From NCBI GenBank assembly GCA_020161355.1, contig JAIUOF010000010.1:62001-126000 (forward strand): a stretch of DNA of 64,000 nt, in the 5' to 3' direction. The position numbers and the translations under genes are program-made. Position 1 is the stretch's first letter. Each line of letters opens with the position of its first letter. The notes under the pieces are model-generated. The model did no database searches. It was not told the origin of the DNA and saw nothing but the letters and a program-made list of their open reading frames with translations. Source of the DNA: Bacteroidota bacterium. GTDB lineage: Bacteria; Bacteroidota; Bacteroidia; Cytophagales; Spirosomataceae. Positions 8,517 through 18,280 of the stretch are shown here, one piece after another.

Positions 8517-9605
8517 TTATAATTTATAAAGGTTGTATGTCGTTTGTGCAACTTTCTCCCAACTAAACTGTTCTAAGTATTTTTTTGATGCTTCTTCAAA
8601 CCTTTGTTTTAACTCATCAAAATTATCTAATACATATTTTAATAGTTTTGATAATCCTTCATTATCTTTTAAATTAAAATACAAACCATTATCACCCATT
8701 AATTCTCTAAAAGCAGGTAAATCAGAACAAACAACAATTTTTCCAGTGCCTAAAGCCTTCAAAAGTGCTCCACTTTGTGAAATTTTTTTGTAAGGAAATA
8801 CTAAAATATCACTTTCCATGATGTAATCATCTAATTTATCTGAGGAGATGTAATCAAATAAACATTCTATTGAACTTTTACTTAAATCGCTCTCTATTTC
8901 TTTAAAATACTTTTTTTCAATTTTACCTATCACTTTAATCTTCAAACTATGCTCTAAAATTTGGCTACTAGCTTTTATTAATAGGTCAAAACCCTTGTAT
9001 TCTGATATAAATCCATAGAGCAATAATTTCTTTTCTGTATTAACTGAATTGCTATTTGAGTTAGTAGTAAAAATACCATGTGGAATTACTTTTATTTTTG
9101 TAGAATCATGGATTTTTTCTTCTATTTCCATTTTAGTAGCTTCATTATGACAAATCAAATAATCAAATTGATTATATAATTTTAAATACCTATCTATTTG
9201 ATTCTTTGAATTATGAGGTACAACATTATGAACTGTATAAATAATTTTGACATCATAATTTCTTAAAATTTTTATTAGTAATAGCTCAATATTTACCTTC
9301 TCATATAGGGATAACCACTGAAAATGTACGACTGATACCTTTTTTTTGAATAGAATATAAAAAAGCGATATCCAGCAAATAAAATATGACAAAGGTTTAT
9401 AGAAGATTCCAATAATTTTTAATAATCTCAACAATGAACTATTCTTATGAAATATAATTTCCCTTATATCCTCTGAATAGTAATAATTGAATGAATGAGG
9501 GTCAGTTAAAAAAATCATTTCATTATCTTTGATTTTAATCAAAGAATTTAAAATAGCAGAATCATATATTGGAACCCTAGGAGTAAAGTCACAAAATAAA
9601 ATCAT
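8517..9605 (-). CDS. Glycosyltransferase, GT-B fold (family 4-like)
   Basis: The 362-residue protein has a GT-B plan: an N-terminal domain with VVHFQW and TVHNVVPH, and a C-terminal Rossmann-like donor domain with LLLYGFISEYKG, VIGK and VFPYKKISQSGALLKALGTG, where the usual E-x7-E motif is relaxed to Q/S. It would add one sugar to the repeat unit. The 17-base overlap with the gene upstream and the one-base gap to the next show a tight operon. It is strongly AT-rich, like the rest of the core cluster. Donor and acceptor cannot be told. Confidence 0.82.
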   Translation of the reverse strand: MILFCDFTPRVPIYDSAILNSLIKIKDNEMIFLTDPHSFNYYYSEDIREIIFHKNSSLLRLLKIIGIFYKPLSYFICWISLFYILFKKKVSVVHFQWLSLYEKVNIELLLIKILRNYDVKIIYTVHNVVPHNSKNQIDRYLKLYNQFDYLICHNEATKMEIEEKIHDSTKIKVIPHGIFTTNSNSNSVNTEKKLLLYGFISEYKGFDLLIKASSQILEHSLKIKVIGKIEKKYFKEIESDLSKSSIECLFDYISSDKLDDYIMESDILVFPYKKISQSGALLKALGTGKIVVCSDLPAFRELMGDNGLYFNLKDNEGLSKLLKYVLDNFDELKQRFEEASKKYLEQFSWEKVAQTTYNLYKL

Positions 9606-10521
9606 ATATCTTTTTTATAAAAATTATATATCTTGATATCATTTTTTTATACTTTCTTATTCCCAGAATAAAAAAAAGCAATGACCCAATTATTACTTTT
9701 TGGAAAGACAGTATTATAACAATAAATTTGATAAAAAATAAAGAAGGAATACTATGATTTTTTAAAATGTAATACTTTAAACTGTTATAATAGTTAATAA
9801 TAGAAAAATCACTTAAATCTAAACTTTCTTTAATTGAATCACTTCCCCTTAAATGTATAATTGAAACATCTGTTTTAATAATTAGTTTATAACCTAAATT
9901 TTGAATTTTATTACATATATCCATATCCTCAAAATAAAATATAAAATTTGAATCAAATGCTCCAATTTTTTTTATAAATTCAGTTTGAAAAAACATAAAA
10001 GCTCCATCAACATAACAATCATTTAAGAATATCGAATTAGTATTTTCACTGAATGAATTACCGAAAGATATTAAATCAAATGTAAATAATTCTAATAGTA
10101 AATTCTTTAAGTTTAAAATTTTTCTGAATGACTTTTGCCTCTTATTATTTAAATATTTCTGCGTAATACCAACACACCCTATGTTATTATATACTTTAAA
10201 TGTGTTTAATAATGAATCAAATGGATTACAATCATATATTAAATCAGCATTACATAAAACAACAAAATCAGATTTTACTTTATTTATCACTTGATTGAAT
10301 GCCCCTCCATAACCATGATTCTCATCTGATAAAATTAAATTTATATTAAATTTCTTTAAGAAATTATCATATTTATTCCAGTCACTATTAAAACCTGCAT
10401 TCTCAAAGACTAAAAAATCAAACTTAGTATTATTTGATTTAACAAATTTTTTAAAACTGTTAATTTGATTAACAATTAGTTTACAAGAATTATATGAAAC
10501 TATTAAAATAGTAATTTGCAT
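9589..10521 (-). CDS. Glycosyltransferase family 2 (rhamnosyltransferase-like)
   Basis: The 310-residue protein opens with ITILIVSYNS, the standard GT2 first strand, and has the nucleotide-binding stretch HGYGGAFNQ and a metal-binding DxD variant in CNADL near residue 93. FYFEDMDICNKI near residue 190 is the ED(M/L)D motif of the rhamnosyltransferase-like branch. The C-terminal 50 residues are hydrophobic and probably membrane-associated. It overlaps Wzy by 19 bases upstream and the GT4-like gene by 17 bases downstream. It is one of three cluster glycosyltransferases besides the initiating enzyme, suggesting a repeat unit of about four sugars. Confidence 0.85.
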   Translation of the reverse strand: MQITILIVSYNSCKLIVNQINSFKKFVKSNNTKFDFLVFENAGFNSDWNKYDNFLKKFNINLILSDENHGYGGAFNQVINKVKSDFVVLCNADLIYDCNPFDSLLNTFKVYNNIGCVGITQKYLNNKRQKSFRKILNLKNLLLELFTFDLISFGNSFSENTNSIFLNDCYVDGAFMFFQTEFIKKIGAFDSNFIFYFEDMDICNKIQNLGYKLIIKTDVSIIHLRGSDSIKESLDLSDFSIINYYNSLKYYILKNHSIPSLFFIKFIVIILSFQKVIIGSLLFFILGIRKYKKMISRYIIFIKKIYDFIL

Positions 10522-11756
10522 TTAATTTTTGAGGCGAAGTGAGATACAAAAATCATGACTAAAGGAACAAAAAATTGACCTGAAGAAAATAAATTTACCA
10601 TTATCCCCATTACAAGATATACAATAAAAAAAACGTTTAGGTAAATATATTTTTCAGAAACTTTCCACTTTTGAAAAATTAAAGTTGAAATGAATCCAAT
10701 TATCAAAGGGAAAAAATACAATCCAAATATCCCAAAGTCTAAAAATACAGGCTTGAACATAGTTCCTATATTAGTTTCCTTATCTCCAATATTTATAAAT
10801 TCTTCATAATAATCAACATCAATATCAAACAATCTATAAAAAGGTCTAAATAATGGTGCAAAAGTTTCATAGCCAGTCGGGTTCTTTGCAATAAATTCAT
10901 GTTCAAAAATATTATCAAAAGCAGCTACAGGTCCAACTAAATAAAAGTATAGTGATGGCCGAAATATTCCTAATTCATTCAATTTTTCAACAAAAGGACT
11001 AGTTCCTGTTTTGAAATAATAATCTTCAGTCCCCCCTCTAGTATCCCTAATCAAGTTTAAAAATAAAAAAAACAATAAAACTGAAATAAAGCTGATTACT
11101 ATTTTTCTTAATCCGATTTTAAAGGCGAAACTACCTTTTTTGAAATTTGATAAAAAAAAAGACAGAAGGTATAGAAGAAAACCAATTATAAAATTAGCCC
11201 TTCCAAAACTTAACATAGTATCCAATATTGTATACAATAAAGTAACTAAAGAAAAAAAATAGTTCCCCATATTTGGTTTTATTACAGTTTCCCTTCCAAA
11301 GAAAACACAGGAAATAAAAATCAAGGATCCGAAATATGGTATTGGTGGCTTAAATGTCCCTTCAATTCGATCATGATAAAGTTGCGAAGCTCCAAGTATG
11401 AAAGAGCTAAAACCTCCAATATATCTTAAAACAAAATAAAAATTTATTGAAATAGCTACAATAGAAACGAAAAAAATTATATGACCTAACTTATCTAAGA
11501 CAAAATAATCGTCTTCAATATTGGCCAAATATTTCCTGTTTCCCAAAATAGCTCCTATATTGGAAAAAAAAACCAAAAATAGTAATAAGAGATATGTATC
11601 CCATTTTACTTCATCTAATTTCATTAATTCCAGACTTGATAAAAAAAGTACAAAAATCCAAATGACTGAAAAAAGTAAAATTGGATTTAATCTTTTAAAG
11701 AAATAAAGATTCAGGATTAAAATTATTAGACCAAGACCTAGAATTAATATTGACAT
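10503..11756 (-). CDS. Wzy-like O-antigen/capsule repeat-unit polymerase
   Basis: The 417-residue protein is almost entirely hydrophobic, with roughly 11-12 predicted transmembrane helices and one larger polar loop around residues 245-320 (Asp/Glu/Tyr-rich, with the RDTRGG stretch just before it). Wzy proteins are poorly conserved, so the call rests on topology, length and position between Wzx, Wzz and glycosyltransferases. The family joins lipid-linked repeat units on the periplasmic face. It overlaps the following GT2 gene by 19 bases. No other gene in the cluster could supply this function, which supports the assignment. Confidence 0.8.
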   Translation of the reverse strand: MSILILGLGLIILILNLYFFKRLNPILLFSVIWIFVLFLSSLELMKLDEVKWDTYLLLLFLVFFSNIGAILGNRKYLANIEDDYFVLDKLGHIIFFVSIVAISINFYFVLRYIGGFSSFILGASQLYHDRIEGTFKPPIPYFGSLIFISCVFFGRETVIKPNMGNYFFSLVTLLYTILDTMLSFGRANFIIGFLLYLLSFFLSNFKKGSFAFKIGLRKIVISFISVLLFFLFLNLIRDTRGGTEDYYFKTGTSPFVEKLNELGIFRPSLYFYLVGPVAAFDNIFEHEFIAKNPTGYETFAPLFRPFYRLFDIDVDYYEEFINIGDKETNIGTMFKPVFLDFGIFGLYFFPLIIGFISTLIFQKWKVSEKYIYLNVFFIVYLVMGIMVNLFSSGQFFVPLVMIFVSHFASKIKCKLLF

Positions 11757-11858
11757 ACAAACTAATTAAAAATAGTTTAGTAACTTTTTATTCGATTAAA
11801 TATATACAAAATCAACTTTTGAATTATAAGTAAAAGCTGGTCAGGAAATTTAAAATAA

Positions 11859-12728
11859 TTATTTTGTTTTTCTTAACCAAATACTACCTCCAGTATTATT
11901 TTTTAAAAGTGGAAACCGTCCAAAAACTTCCTCTTCATTTAATTGTTGAATATATGTATTAAAAGCAACAATTTCAAATGAATCATTATACTGCAAAAAA
12001 GCCCTTAAAATATAGATTTCATTCCACGCTCTGCCGCCATAAGTCCATTCAATAGGATATTCAAATGGATAAAAAATATCATGAATATGAATTAAAACAC
12101 CTTTTTTAAGTATTGGAAGTATATTATGAATAATATAATTAACATCGCTATTAATTTTAGAGACATGAGTGGAATCTATAAAAAGAATATCATTTTCATC
12201 AAGGTTTTTAAAAGTATTTAGTGGGACTCTCTGCAAGATATTTGGGATAATGTTAGGAGAATCCGTTTCTTTTATTAATGATTTGAGAAGTTTTGGGTAT
12301 GGCTCAATTAATGTTATTTCAATTTTGTTACTAAAATAAATTTCATTCATATCTATCATGAGACAAGATGAATATCCTGAACCAACTTCAATTATTTTTG
12401 TTGGCTTATATTCTCTCATTATTGTATATAAAAATATACCGTCAGAATAACTATAAGCTGGATTTTCAAAAAAATATCTTAGGTCAGCTTTTTCTGATGG
12501 AAATTGTATTTCGCTATAGTATTTATTAATTATTTCTAAAAATAATTTTTGATTTTCATGGTTTAGATTAATACTTGGAAGTTCATTTCCTTGCTGCTGC
12601 CAAATAAAATTTTTAAATTCATCAATTTCATCGATATTCGGTAAAGGCGAATAAAAATGTCCTGGGACTGCAAACCTGATAAATCTAAGGTTTTTTAGAA
12701 ATAATATTATCTTTTGAAATTTGCTCAT
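11859..12728 (-). CDS. Class I SAM-dependent methyltransferase
   Basis: The 289-residue soluble protein has a Rossmann-type SAM site: motif I is KIIEVGSGYSS near residue 112, followed by an acidic strand end (TLIEPYP) and DILFIDSTHVSK near residue 180. It resembles the methyltransferase-24-like group often found in sugar or lipid-linked modification gene clusters. In this operon it most likely methylates a hydroxyl of the repeat unit or its terminal sugar. A 102-base gap separates it from wzy. The substrate is inferred only from location. Confidence 0.75.
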   Translation of the reverse strand: MSKFQKIILFLKNLRFIRFAVPGHFYSPLPNIDEIDEFKNFIWQQQGNELPSINLNHENQKLFLEIINKYYSEIQFPSEKADLRYFFENPAYSYSDGIFLYTIMREYKPTKIIEVGSGYSSCLMIDMNEIYFSNKIEITLIEPYPKLLKSLIKETDSPNIIPNILQRVPLNTFKNLDENDILFIDSTHVSKINSDVNYIIHNILPILKKGVLIHIHDIFYPFEYPIEWTYGGRAWNEIYILRAFLQYNDSFEIVAFNTYIQQLNEEEVFGRFPLLKNNTGGSIWLRKTK

Positions 12729-12767
12729 ATTAGATGTTTTAAAATTAAAATTTGAGGTAATACTAAC

Positions 12768-13442
12768 TTAATTCTGTAAAAATGGTTTTTGCACGATAAT
12801 TATATATTGACTAGCTAAAAACTCGGAAAGCAAGCCTAAAGTAATAAAGTTTAAAATTTTAATTTTCCTTGCATTAGATCTAATTTTAAAAGAAGGGTAC
12901 ACTTTAACTAATTTTAATTTATTATTTTCCATTAACTCTAACATATCTTTTTTACAAAAAAATCTTAAATGAGTTTTGTCAAATATACCTCGCTCTTCAT
13001 ACCTAAAACTACCTTGAAAAAAAACTTTATACATAGCCTTGAAATACCTAATATTTGGCAAGCTAACTATAATGGTACCACCATCTTTTAATAATTTTTT
13101 TTGTTTATCAATAACATCCCATGGATTTACCAGATGTTCTAAAACATCACCAAAAATAATTACATCAAAATATTTATCGTCAAAAGGTAATGTCGCATAC
13201 TCGATATCACCAAAAAAAATACTATCAATTAGTGGATTTTTTTGATTTGAATCCGGTAACTCGAATAACTCAAATCCCACAACCTCTGATGCCAAATTTA
13301 ATTCCTTAATTCTGCAAAGAGTATCACCAGCTCCAGCTCCAATTTCCAAAATTTTATTTTGTTCATTATTTGGAAGGCAACTAATAATATCGTCTCTGGT
13401 ATTGGAGAAATAATTGTTTTTTTTTAAATTGTAAAATTCCAT
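12768..13442 (-). CDS. Class I SAM-dependent methyltransferase (methyltransferase 11/23-like)
   Basis: The 224-residue protein shows KILEIGAGAGDTL (motif I, SAM binding), an acidic residue in VVGFELFE (motif II) and FDVIIFGDVLEHLVNPWDVI (motif IV with the following helix), then GGTIIVSLPN. This is the small-molecule methyltransferase pattern frequent in polysaccharide clusters. Its 5' end overlaps wzx by 19 bases, and a second unrelated methyltransferase gene follows 39 bases downstream, so the polymer is probably O-methylated at one or more positions. Confidence 0.8.
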   Translation of the reverse strand: MEFYNLKKNNYFSNTRDDIISCLPNNEQNKILEIGAGAGDTLCRIKELNLASEVVGFELFELPDSNQKNPLIDSIFFGDIEYATLPFDDKYFDVIIFGDVLEHLVNPWDVIDKQKKLLKDGGTIIVSLPNIRYFKAMYKVFFQGSFRYEERGIFDKTHLRFFCKKDMLELMENNKLKLVKVYPSFKIRSNARKIKILNFITLGLLSEFLASQYIIIVQKPFLQN

Positions 13443-14671
13443 TTTGAATGATTTATTTTATATACAACTAATATCATTGATACCGTAACAAATGCCTCAG
13501 TTAAAATAGTTGATATAATAGTCCCATAAACATTAAAATATTTGGTAAATATTAAAACTATTATTAAATAGAAAAATACAGAAGAAACCAGTATCATACT
13601 GTAGGTTTTTTTCATATTCCTAGCTAAAAGCAGTAAATTAAAAGGTATATTTAAACATACTATTAGTGGAACAATACTGAATAATTTTATATAAGTCCTT
13701 AATTCAGTATTTGAATTTTGAATTAATAACTGTGAAACAATATCAGAAAGAAGAAACATCAATAAAAACAAAAAAAAGACGAATATTAGAAATGGCAAAT
13801 ATACTGTTTTTGAAAATTTAAATACCTCTTTTAAGTCATCTTGAATTACACAGATATGAGCGAAAACAGCTTGAGAAAAAATGGTTAGTAATTGTCTAAT
13901 CAAAAAAATCAATTTCTCAGATATCATATATAGCCCAGTTATTTCCTCATTTGCAAAATAACCTAAAACCAATCCATTTGAATTCATATAAAAAGAAATT
14001 GAGATTGAAGATAATGAAATATTCCAATTCTTAACCAATCGATACTTCACTCTTCTTATAATTTTATTCGAAATAATTTTAATTGAATAAAACTTAATAG
14101 CAATGATTATTCCAATTATACCAGAAATTAATGCACCTATTCCTTGAAGAAGATTAACCAATATATATTCATTTTTGGATTTTATAAAAACAAAAATCAA
14201 TAGTGTAAAGAAAATTTTTGAAAATAGGTTTAACGCTGTAATTAGTTGCATTTTTTCTAAACCTTGAAAAAAGTATATTGGAATGAAACTATTTCCTATA
14301 ACTATTAGGAAACTTGAAATAAGTAGCAAACTTTGATCACTAAATTTAGGATAAACTAAAATTAATATTACCGTAAAAATTATTCCTACGATTAATAAGA
14401 AAGATTTAGTCATCAAAATTTCTGTAAATACTAAACTTAATTTTTGGGGAGAGTTTCTAAATATAGAAATTTCTCTTACTCCAGTTAATCCAAAACCATA
14501 ATCGACTAAATTTGATAAATAAATCATCGAAGATTGAGCTACCATAACTAAGCCATACTTTTCTACTCCAATCGTTTTAATTAAATAAGGTATTGTAATT
14601 AATGGAATCACATAATTTCCTACTTGAAGAATACTTAAATAGGAAAAATTTCTTATAATATTTTTATTCAA
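13424..14671 (-). CDS. Wzx-like polysaccharide flippase (MOP superfamily)
   Basis: The 415-residue protein has about 12 predicted transmembrane helices and the usual Wzx N-terminus (IRNFSYLSILQVGNYVIPL, then TIPYLIKTIGVEKYG). It would move the lipid-linked repeat unit from the cytoplasmic to the periplasmic side. The start codon is TTG; the reading frame begins exactly where homologues begin and no ATG lies nearby. The gene follows the Wzz-like gene by 33 bases and overlaps the first methyltransferase by 19. Base composition is clearly more AT-rich than in the export genes upstream. Confidence 0.88.
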   Translation of the reverse strand: MNKNIIRNFSYLSILQVGNYVIPLITIPYLIKTIGVEKYGLVMVAQSSMIYLSNLVDYGFGLTGVREISIFRNSPQKLSLVFTEILMTKSFLLIVGIIFTVILILVYPKFSDQSLLLISSFLIVIGNSFIPIYFFQGLEKMQLITALNLFSKIFFTLLIFVFIKSKNEYILVNLLQGIGALISGIIGIIIAIKFYSIKIISNKIIRRVKYRLVKNWNISLSSISISFYMNSNGLVLGYFANEEITGLYMISEKLIFLIRQLLTIFSQAVFAHICVIQDDLKEVFKFSKTVYLPFLIFVFFLFLLMFLLSDIVSQLLIQNSNTELRTYIKLFSIVPLIVCLNIPFNLLLLARNMKKTYSMILVSSVFFYLIIVLIFTKYFNVYGTIISTILTEAFVTVSMILVVYKINHSKWNFTI

Positions 14672-14704
14672 ACTAATAAAATTTAGTAATAGGCGAAATT
14701 CTAT

Positions 14705-15742
14705 TCATAATTTAATAAAAACCATCTTATAGTTTTTATTTTTAACCAATATATAGACTACACCTAGAAATAACCCCAAAAGTCCAAAAATAAATAAGAT
14801 TCTTATCCTTCTAGGCTCACTTTTTTCCGTTGGTGCTAATGGAGGTTCCAAAATCTGAAAAACTGGTGTTTCTTGTTGGACTTTAATTTTGGCTTCTTCA
14901 TATTTTTTCAAAAGTTCATTATAAAAACTCGCAGAAATTTTATAATCAGACTCAATTCTCTCTCTATTCAAATCCGACATTTGAAGTTTAATTGTTGGAA
15001 ATTGGTATTGATCACTATACCTAGCTTTTCTTTCTTGATTATTATAAAAATTACCTTTTGCTGATATTAACCTTTCCTCTAAAAATAAGAGGTCTTTCTT
15101 TTCTTTTTGAACCCTATAATTAGAAACATAAAAAGTTAAATAATCCATTGCGAATCTAGCAACTTTCGCTGCAACAACAGGGTCTGGCATTTTTGCTGTA
15201 ATACTAATTATTCCATTTTTTTTGTCAATATTTGATTTAATTCTTGCCTTTAATTCTTCAATTCTCTTTTCGTTTCTTTTATTTAGAATTATTATCTTTT
15301 CATCTTTTACAGGAAACAATAACCTTTCATCAATTTCAATTTCTTTTTTATCTTCAATATATTTGAAAAAAAATTCCTCAAAAGTTAAACTTTTATTGTT
15401 TTGTGTATTTATAGTTATTTTAAATAACTGTAAAAAAAATGGTGTGCTTTTTAATATTTCAGGAAATAAATCAGGTCTGATTGCATCTGTGCCTTCAAAG
15501 TTAGCTACATCTAAGCCAGCCAACGAGGCTAATCCTTTTATGTTACCTAATTTGCCATCATTAGATTGTATTTCTGGAAGTATTTTTCCTTCGGAAATAA
15601 ACTCTTCCCTTAGGGTAACCGAAAAAATTAATCCAATTACAATAGTTGATACAAATATTAAAATGAAGCCAATTTTTTCTTCAAGCAAAATTTTGATAAA
15701 TACTTTAATATTTATTCCAATTGCGTTATCTTTTTCTTTCAT
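14705..15742 (-). CDS. Wzz-like chain-length regulator (PCP) without kinase domain
   Basis: The 345-residue protein has a transmembrane segment near residues 22-48, a periplasmic region with predicted coiled coil (about 165-285, containing EKKDLLFLEERL), a Pro-rich LEPPLAPTEKSEPRR motif before the second transmembrane segment (about 313-335), and a short cytoplasmic tail. This is the polysaccharide co-polymerase plan. The C-terminal Walker-type tyrosine kinase of Wzc is absent, and no separate kinase or phosphatase gene is in the window. It lies 13 bases downstream of the Wza-like gene, with which it should form the export complex. Confidence 0.88.
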   Translation of the reverse strand: MKEKDNAIGINIKVFIKILLEEKIGFILIFVSTIVIGLIFSVTLREEFISEGKILPEIQSNDGKLGNIKGLASLAGLDVANFEGTDAIRPDLFPEILKSTPFFLQLFKITINTQNNKSLTFEEFFFKYIEDKKEIEIDERLLFPVKDEKIIILNKRNEKRIEELKARIKSNIDKKNGIISITAKMPDPVVAAKVARFAMDYLTFYVSNYRVQKEKKDLLFLEERLISAKGNFYNNQERKARYSDQYQFPTIKLQMSDLNRERIESDYKISASFYNELLKKYEEAKIKVQQETPVFQILEPPLAPTEKSEPRRIRILFIFGLLGLFLGVVYILVKNKNYKMVFIKL

Positions 15743-15755
15743 TTCTATTTTATAA

Positions 15756-18035
15756 TTAAGGAATAAGCCTAATCAAAGTTAACAATACTGCAGAAAGCGA
15801 AACGATGCCGGTACTCAATGAAATTACTTCGGCCTTGCTCAAGCGGTCCCGGTGCTTAACGGGTACGATAATCTCCATACCCCTTTCTACTCTGGGGAAG
15901 TCTTTGATGCCTAGAAAATATCTGGTACGGCCCGTATAGCCGTTGGCATATTTAACATAGGTTTTCCTTATTCTGGCGGAGTCACTAAAGCCTCCTGCCT
16001 GAGAAATATAATCCCGAAAACCAAAGTCTGCCTGGTAAGCCACTGAGGTAGGATTGAGCACCTGACCTGAAACTTTGACGGTTTGTTCTTCTTTTGGGAT
16101 AAACAAACGGTCTCCTTCCTCCAGATACAGATTAACGGGAGTGGATTTATTGTTCATGACTTTAGAAAGATCCACCGCTACTTGCTTTCCTTTTCTGTAA
16201 AATCTGGCTCCGTGTATGTAGGCTTCGGCCCTGGTGCCTCCTGCACGCTCTATCAAATCGCTGATACGTTCATTGCGATTTTGGATGACATAATTTCCCG
16301 GATAGTTGATTTCCCCGGTAATGTTAACCAATTTTTGAGCTTCATAATTGGGTAAGTCTCTTACAAAAACCCGGTCAAATGGTTTGAGCACCATACGTTT
16401 GGCACCCAATTGAAGATCCTTATTGGCATCAATACTGATTACCTCAACGGTTTCATTTTTGCTTTCGTCGTTAAACAACCTTCGGGCCACTTCAATTCTT
16501 TTTGGGGTAGCTCCTTCTTTATAACCCCCGGCCAACATCACCAGATCGCTTACACTCATGCTGTCAGCAAAATCAAATTCTCCCGGCTGATTCACCGCTC
16601 CTTCAATATTTACTTTTCTCAATTCCCTAAGCTCTACCAATGACTTAATAATCAAGACATCCTGTCTCTTTAAGGCAATGTCGTCCCCGGCCAAAACCTT
16701 GTTTAAGTCAACCGATATATATTCGGGATCCAGGTTTTCCCGCTCCCTTTTTAAGATGGCTCTATTTCGGAATGCATCTTCTCTCAAGCCTTCTGCACGG
16801 GTAATCAGGTCTCTTATGGTTTTTAGTTTTGTATCCAATGCAAATTGGCCGGGTCGAAAAACGGCTCCCAAAACTTCCACTTTGTTGACATATCTGTCAA
16901 GTATGGCATTCACTTCTATCTGATCACCATTTTTTAAGGTATAAGTTTTAAAGCTTTGTTCCGGCACATCTACCAATAGCTTTTCTTTGTCATTGTTTCT
17001 TCTTATTTGCACTATCGCAGAATAGGCATCCTCTGTGAATCCACCTGCAAAATGTAAGGCTTCCTCCAGATTTTCTTCGGACCTTAATTCAAATACCATG
17101 GGTCGTTTTACCTGACCGATAAAAGATACTTTACGGTCTAATGCAGGTATAAAGACCACATCCTGATCCATGAGGTTGACATTACCATTCATAGTGCCTT
17201 TGAGTAAAAACTCATAGAGGTCTAGTTTCTGAATCACCCGGTTGTTTCGCAATAACTGGATGTTCCGTAAACTTCCCATGCTCGTGGGTCCACCTGAAAC
17301 GTACAAGGCATTGAATAAAGTAGCCAGCGATGAAACGCTGTAGGTGCCGGGAGATTTTACATCACCCACTACGGTTACTTTGATGGTTCTGACCCTTCCC
17401 AATGTTACGTCCATTTCAAGGGAGCCGTTGCGAAGACCAGCAAATAATCCTCTTAACTTTTGTTCAATCTTAAGTTTTGCTTTTTGTACAGTAAGGCCAT
17501 TGACATAGATAGGGGAAAGACTTTCTAATTTTACAGTACCTTCAGGGCTTACTTTTAGATCATAATGCTGATAGGCGTAACCTGTAATATCGACGTTGAG
17601 CTCATCATCGGGACCAATAATGTAATTGATCGGTGTAGGAATTCTTAAATTAGGTTCGAAATTGAGATTTTTATTGTTAAACAAATCTGATCCGAAAAGC
17701 ACATTTTTGTTTTTCACTTCGGCTTCGACCTGAACGGATGCCCTTTCTGATATTTCCCCCAACTGTTCTCTTACGACAGTGTTTTGAGTGCCTGCATTGT
17801 TATTGGTACCTGTCTTTATCCTATTGATTCTCTCCCTGATTTTTACGATGTCTTCATTGGAGAAACCATTGGCTTTGGCCAGGGCTTCAACCTGTAACTC
17901 TGACAAACCTTTATTTTCTGCATCTTTCAAAAAGGACTCAATCTGGGCATCAGAAAAGTTATTGACATCAACGGGTTTTTGAGCAAATGATTGGGTGGAA
18001 ATAATAATTAAGATTAAAACAAAATACTTTGTCAT
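15756..18035 (-). CDS. Wza-like polysaccharide export protein with multiple SLBB domains
   Basis: From the ATG at 18035 the product has 759 residues with a signal peptide (about 1-18, ending SFAQ). A helical N-terminal region is followed by a Poly_export domain (INYIIGPDDELNVDITGYA, about 125-205) and then about six SLBB repeats, each with a core like V.GEV..PG.Y. A final hydrophobic segment ends the protein. The family forms the outer-membrane or periplasm-spanning channel for capsule export. Longer frames would begin at a TTG inside a -7 promoter box, so 18035 is the better start. Less AT-rich than the wzx-wzy core, as expected for a conserved export gene. Confidence 0.88.
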   Translation of the reverse strand: MTKYFVLILIIISTQSFAQKPVDVNNFSDAQIESFLKDAENKGLSELQVEALAKANGFSNEDIVKIRERINRIKTGTNNNAGTQNTVVREQLGEISERASVQVEAEVKNKNVLFGSDLFNNKNLNFEPNLRIPTPINYIIGPDDELNVDITGYAYQHYDLKVSPEGTVKLESLSPIYVNGLTVQKAKLKIEQKLRGLFAGLRNGSLEMDVTLGRVRTIKVTVVGDVKSPGTYSVSSLATLFNALYVSGGPTSMGSLRNIQLLRNNRVIQKLDLYEFLLKGTMNGNVNLMDQDVVFIPALDRKVSFIGQVKRPMVFELRSEENLEEALHFAGGFTEDAYSAIVQIRRNNDKEKLLVDVPEQSFKTYTLKNGDQIEVNAILDRYVNKVEVLGAVFRPGQFALDTKLKTIRDLITRAEGLREDAFRNRAILKRERENLDPEYISVDLNKVLAGDDIALKRQDVLIIKSLVELRELRKVNIEGAVNQPGEFDFADSMSVSDLVMLAGGYKEGATPKRIEVARRLFNDESKNETVEVISIDANKDLQLGAKRMVLKPFDRVFVRDLPNYEAQKLVNITGEINYPGNYVIQNRNERISDLIERAGGTRAEAYIHGARFYRKGKQVAVDLSKVMNNKSTPVNLYLEEGDRLFIPKEEQTVKVSGQVLNPTSVAYQADFGFRDYISQAGGFSDSARIRKTYVKYANGYTGRTRYFLGIKDFPRVERGMEIIVPVKHRDRLSKAEVISLSTGIVSLSAVLLTLIRLIP

Positions 18036-18127
18036 ACATTTTAAGAAATAATCTTTGATATAAATTTTTAACAGTTTTATCTGCAAATTAAGCCTAATGG
18101 TTAACCTATCTGGCAGACTATTCAAGG

Positions 18128-18135
18128 CAAAAATA
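18128..18135 (-). promoter_or_regulatory. -7 box (TAnnTTTG) upstream of the Wza-like gene
   Basis: TATTTTTG on the minus strand is an exact match to the Bacteroidota -7 consensus, about 93 bases upstream of the start codon. No clear TTTG -33 element is seen at the right distance. It probably drives the export, flippase and polymerase operon and leaves an approximately 85-base leader. Confidence 0.4.
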
Positions 18136-18280
18136 AGATATTTTAGGAAGATTTAGGAAAAAAGGGAGCATTAAGTTTTGGATTTATTATTTTATGGTAA
18201 ATTTTTAAGGTCAATTTAATTTGGTTGGTTGTTTTTGGGTATTTATTATAATACCGAAATTGCTTATTACTAAATCCATA

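Noticed and set aside
15222..15755. Plus-strand open frame of 177 codons antisense to the Wzz-like gene
   Set aside because: It is Ser/Ile/Phe-rich as expected of an antisense shadow of an AT-rich gene; no domain or start context.
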